Source: JAVBSX01 sp051660685 (GTDB lineage: Bacteria > Planctomycetota > Planctomycetia > Pirellulales > Thermoguttaceae). Taken from it: 26,854 bases of DNA. The DNA is taken from the NCBI GenBank assembly GCA_051660685.1, contig JBOFQB010000004.1:1-26854 (forward strand). The letters run 5' to 3'. The position numbers and the translations under genes are program-made. Of this stretch, positions 24,585 to 26,854 are shown in pieces. The notes under the pieces are model-generated. The model was not told the DNA's origin. It was given only the letters and a program-made list of their open reading frames with translations, and ran no database searches. Numbering within the stretch: position 1 is the first letter of the stretch; the number at the start of each line of letters is the position of its first letter.

Positions 24585-25109
24585 TCAGGACAGTTGCATG
24601 AGCGAGGTTGTGACCATGAAAACCCGATCATGTGTCATTAACGTGTCGGGATCGTCGATCTCAAAAGTGACGGAAGAAAACTCGATTCCCTTTGAATGAG
24701 CAATGTTGTAATTTTCCCCGATAATGACTGAGGGGATCGTGATACTGTCGACCATCCAAGGGGAATTGTACAATCGGGTCTTGACCCCCCCGCAAATAAT
24801 GTTCGTCATCTCGCCAATACCGTCCAAAACCTGATTGTTCAGTTTGGAGAATTCGTCCTGCAACATCCCTGAAACGGCAAGCGTTGCGACCCTTTCGGGC
24901 AAAGAAAGCGTCAGAAATCCCGTACATTTTCCGTTCATGCCGACGATTCCAGTTATTGCGGCTTTGGGAAGAGCAATCGGCATTTTAGAAAGTCCCATAA
25001 CCCGCGTTTTCAGTTCACACATGGAGAAACAATGCTCAACGGACTGAATAATCGCGTTAATAACAATGGTGTTGAGCGTAAAACCTTTCAAACCGCTTTG
25101 ATCGGACAT
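24585..25109 (-). CDS. CheX/CheC-like chemotaxis phosphatase-family protein
   Basis: 174 aa. The middle matches the CheX-like pattern: ITGIVGMNGKCTGFLTLSLP, a helix with MLQDEF, then VLDGIGEMTNIICGGVKTRL. The E-M-T-N in that helix is the family ExxN catalytic pair that removes phosphate from CheY. The start ATG at 25109 has TAAGGAA about 9 bases upstream. No cheA, cheY, methyl-accepting or flagellar gene is in the window, so it is an orphan here. It could act on CheY-like receivers, such as those of hybrid kinases, but that is inference. Confidence 0.8.
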   Translation of the reverse strand: MSDQSGLKGFTLNTIVINAIIQSVEHCFSMCELKTRVMGLSKMPIALPKAAITGIVGMNGKCTGFLTLSLPERVATLAVSGMLQDEFSKLNNQVLDGIGEMTNIICGGVKTRLYNSPWMVDSITIPSVIIGENYNIAHSKGIEFSSVTFEIDDPDTLMTHDRVFMVTTSLMQLS

Positions 25110-25160
25110 TCGTTCGGTTCCTTACTTGCTGTAATGTATAATGGAAAACATCAACAGAGT

Positions 25161-25189
25161 ATTCTATATTGTCCTTGCAACTTTTGCAA
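25161..25189 (-). promoter_or_regulatory. Candidate promoter for the cheX-like gene
   Basis: On the minus strand TTGCAA (25189-25184) is followed after 17 bases by TAGAAT (25166-25161), about 50 bases before the gene start. The -35 box is half of a short inverted repeat, TTGCAA-CTT-TTGCAA. A perfect TATAAT at 25137-25142 on the plus strand may serve the divergent agmatinase gene, but lacks a good -35 box. Confidence 0.4.
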
Positions 25190-25214
25190 GAGAGACGCAA
25201 TGAGGTAATAAATT

Positions 25215-26081
25215 ATGACATTTTTGAAATTATCGTCTGAATTTTGTGATCGGAACCGTTCAAAGTTTCACATTGTGCCGATTCCTTATGCCGGAACGGT
25301 CTGTTTTCAACAGGGAACGGACCGAGGACCTCGTGCTATTCTTGAGGTTTCGGACCAGATGGAGCATTTTGATGAGGAGTTACGGACTGAATTTTATCGC
25401 CCGGGCATTTACACACATCCTGAGATTCCTGCTGCAGAGACGCCGGAACAGGAAATGAGCCGGATTTACGAAAAAGTCCGGGAGTTGCGATTGTTCCAAG
25501 ACGGAAGATTCCCGATTTTTCTGGGGGGAGAACACAGCATTTCCGCTCCTCTTGTTCAGGTTGCATCCGAAACCGTTCCCGATTTGAGTGTCTTGCAATT
25601 GGATGCTCATGCTGATTTGCGAGAGGAATATACAGGAGGTCGTTACTCTCACGCCTCTGTTATGCGACGTATTCTCGAAATAACACCGCACATTGTTCAA
25701 GTTGGTATTCGCAGTTTTTCTGCCGAAGAATACACAGAATGTCCTGAACAGATTGCTCGTTGCATCACCCCGGAGTCGGTTACGACGGATTTCCAATTTT
25801 CACTGGACCGAATTTTGTTTGGTTTGACGGAAAATGTGTATATTACGATTGATGTCGACGTTTTTGACCCGGGGATTGCGCCGGGTGTTGGGACGCCCGA
25901 ACCGGGCGGTCTGAATTGGCGGGATGTTCTCGCTATTTTGCGTGAAGTTTTTGCCCGGAAAAATGTTATTGGAGCCGATGTTGTGGAAACCTTACCTCTT
26001 GGGGGACAACAGATTACGACGGAATTTCTTGCAGCCCGATTAGTCGGCAAAATCATCGCTTATGCAGGAAAGGGGAATTAG
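25215..26081 (+). CDS. speB: Agmatinase/arginase family ureohydrolase
   Basis: Likely hydrolyses agmatine to putrescine and urea, in polyamine synthesis, using two Mn ions. All metal ligands are in place: His107 in GGEHS, Asp130, His132 and Asp134 in DAHAD, Asp213 and Asp215 in TIDVDVFDP. GTPEPGGL (226-233) and ADVVETLP with Glu258 complete the fold. At 288 aa the length fits. The short N-terminus and GTPEPGG point to agmatinase rather than arginase, but related guanidino-hydrolases cannot be excluded. GAGGT lies 8 bases before the ATG. No arginine decarboxylase gene is next to it. The TAG stop lies inside a short GGGGAATTAGGGAATAG array. Confidence 0.9.
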   Translation: MTFLKLSSEFCDRNRSKFHIVPIPYAGTVCFQQGTDRGPRAILEVSDQMEHFDEELRTEFYRPGIYTHPEIPAAETPEQEMSRIYEKVRELRLFQDGRFPIFLGGEHSISAPLVQVASETVPDLSVLQLDAHADLREEYTGGRYSHASVMRRILEITPHIVQVGIRSFSAEEYTECPEQIARCITPESVTTDFQFSLDRILFGLTENVYITIDVDVFDPGIAPGVGTPEPGGLNWRDVLAILREVFARKNVIGADVVETLPLGGQQITTEFLAARLVGKIIAYAGKGN

Positions 26082-26088
26082 GGAATAG
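26071..26088 (+). repeat. Short degenerate G-rich array R6
   Basis: AGGGGAATTAGGGAATAG overlaps the end of the agmatinase gene and provides its TAG stop (26079-26081). It looks like a minimal or eroded version of the other GGGATAG arrays. Confidence 0.6.
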
Positions 26089-26096
26089 TGAGTCGA

Positions 26097-26134
26097 GGGG
26101 CCGTTTCGCCCCAGAACAACGTTCACGCTTTTTT
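26097..26134 (+). terminator. Possible terminator after the agmatinase gene
   Basis: A GGGGC/GCCCC hairpin (26097-26112) is followed by a small GAAC-AAC-GTTC hairpin (26114-26124) and six T (26129-26134). The second hairpin is a short relative of the AAC-loop hairpins at 4-22 and 10059-10077. Confidence 0.45.
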
Positions 26135-26197
26135 GGCATCTGACACACACGGACAATCTGGTGTTGTGAGATGTACAGTGGTTTTGGAAATGCACTA
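26135..26197 (-). repeat. Diverged partial copy of the MITE-like element
   Basis: Read on the minus strand it begins TAGTGCATTTCC and continues CATCTCACAAC and CCAGATTGTCC, matching bases 9952-10013 of the complete element with scattered changes. The other terminal repeat is not visible. Confidence 0.65.
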
Positions 26198-26270
26198 GCC
26201 TATTCTTAGCTTTGGTGAAGACCGCGCCCCCCAAACTTAGATCAATAATGGTCAGGAAAAGTTTGACAAC

Positions 26271-26768
26271 TCAGCGATCTTTCACCCGAGATGCGTCCGT
26301 CAACATCCTTCGCAAATGCCCCTTATCAATCGTCTCTGGTATGATCCGTAGACTACCATCTCCAAACGCCGCATGAGTGACTCCACTTGGATGGTAACTG
26401 CTAATGCCCATTGCATCAACGTTGATCCCCCGCTCCGCGACATCAAAAGAAATCTCACGCGAAGGGTCCATCCAGTTGACAGGCATCCTTCGCTCAACAA
26501 GCATTAACGTTTCGTGCGGCGTTTCCAACTTCGATTTTGTTTGTGAACCAGAAAAGGCCGCTTCGACACCATCAATCACGGAATAATAACTCCCTGAGAT
26601 GGCAGGAACGGGTGCTGTTTCACGGAGTGACGTTGCACTCGGACATTGGTATATTCCGGGCACTGCTGTATGAAACTGCCGGTTGTACTCGCTGTCCCAG
26701 GGTTCTCCAAGTCGAATTTTTTGTATCCGTTCACGGCAATTTGAATTGGTCTTGACATGATTGAGGTA
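26271..26768 (-). pseudogene. 5'-truncated DUF1559 (prepilin-like) gene
   Basis: The minus-strand frame contains the C-terminal half of a planctomycete DUF1559 protein: GEPWDSEYNRQFH, PGIYQCPSA, and SSYHPSGVTHAAFGDGSLR, the H-X9-DG type motif. The usual N-terminal prepilin segment (FTLVELLVVIAII) is absent. Similarity continues upstream of the first in-frame ATG (26663) without a start, up to a TGA at 26769-26771, right where the transposase region begins. So the gene has lost its 5' part, most simply by insertion or rearrangement linked to the IS. A 130-residue product from 26663 is possible but unlikely to be functional. Confidence 0.8.
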
Positions 26769-26781
26769 TCAAACGTATACT
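26752..26781 (+). promoter_or_regulatory. Strong sigma-70-like promoter in front of the transposase
   Basis: TTGACA at 26752-26757 and TATACT at 26776-26781 are 18 bases apart. The predicted transcript start falls within a few bases of the ATG at 26791, so the message would be nearly leaderless. The -35 box lies at or beside the junction with the truncated DUF1559 gene. Confidence 0.6.
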
Positions 26782-26790
26782 GCGGTCATT

Positions 26791-26854
26791 ATGGATGCCA
26801 AAGATAAACGTATCGCCGAACTCGAAGCTCTCGTCAAAAAATTGCTCGAACGCA
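26791..26854 (+). CDS. IS66-family transposase, N-terminal fragment at window edge
   Basis: Only 21 codons are visible: MDAKDKRIAELEALVKKLLE and one more residue. This N-terminal leucine-zipper-like coiled coil is typical of IS66 TnpC transposases, often just this form in planctomycetes. The gene runs out of the window. No TnpA or TnpB accessory gene precedes it, and I cannot place the left terminal repeat. Coiled-coil similarity alone is modest evidence, but the adjoining truncated gene supports an insertion. Confidence 0.65.
   Translation, partial: MDAKDKRIAELEALVKKLLER

Overview
The window looks like chromosomal DNA from a planctomycete, probably Pirellulales-like. The evidence is gene content: a DUF1559 prepilin-like fragment with the H-P-x-G-V-x-x-A-x-x-D-G-S motif, a very large membrane Ser/Thr kinase with a TPR-like exterior, an IS66 transposase start, and housekeeping genes (tmk, ftsK, clpX, rpmB) in a gene-sparse, repeat-rich setting. 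No rRNA, tRNA, CRISPR array or prophage was found. All family assignments are from reading the sequence; no database search was run.

Layout. 1-570: intergenic repeats, including hairpins and a REP-like element. 571-1536 (+): DPM1/GtrB-type glycosyltransferase. 1611-3185 (-): site-2-protease-like M50 peptidase, then thymidylate kinase. 3398-5715 (-): NfeD/YuaF-like membrane protein followed by a flotillin. 6008-9907 (+): membrane Ser/Thr kinase. 9908-10279: repeats, including a 105-bp MITE-like element and a terminator. 10280-13538 (-): three tandem zinc-ribbon CD225/dispanin proteins, a DUF2752 protein and a secreted transglutaminase-like protein. 13749-17084 (-): FtsK/SpoIIIE translocase with an unusual C-terminal tail. 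17716-19002 (+): ClpX. 19249-23643 (-): hybrid histidine kinase. 23978-24271 (+): ribosomal protein bL28. 24585-25109 (-): CheX-like protein. 25215-26081 (+): agmatinase/arginase family enzyme. 26271-26768 (-): 5'-truncated DUF1559 gene. 26791-end (+): start of an IS66-type transposase.

How the genes fit together. NfeD plus flotillin is a recognised membrane-microdomain pair. The dispanin/DUF2752/transglutaminase run is the least understood cluster: small membrane proteins with cytosolic zinc ribbons beside an exported papain-fold protein. The two closest dispanin copies share about 90 identical bases across their 5' ends, so the duplication or a conversion event is recent. The other genes are mostly single housekeeping or signalling units.

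The strongest unexplained signal is in the repeats. G-rich GGGATAG-type arrays start at or inside the stop codon of five genes, and a different 8-bp array starts at the stop codon of the M50 gene. In several cases the repeat itself supplies the stop codon. A roughly 150-bp intergenic repeat is present in three copies, each next to a G-rich array. A small TA-flanked MITE-like element and a family of hairpins with an AAC loop add to this mosaic.
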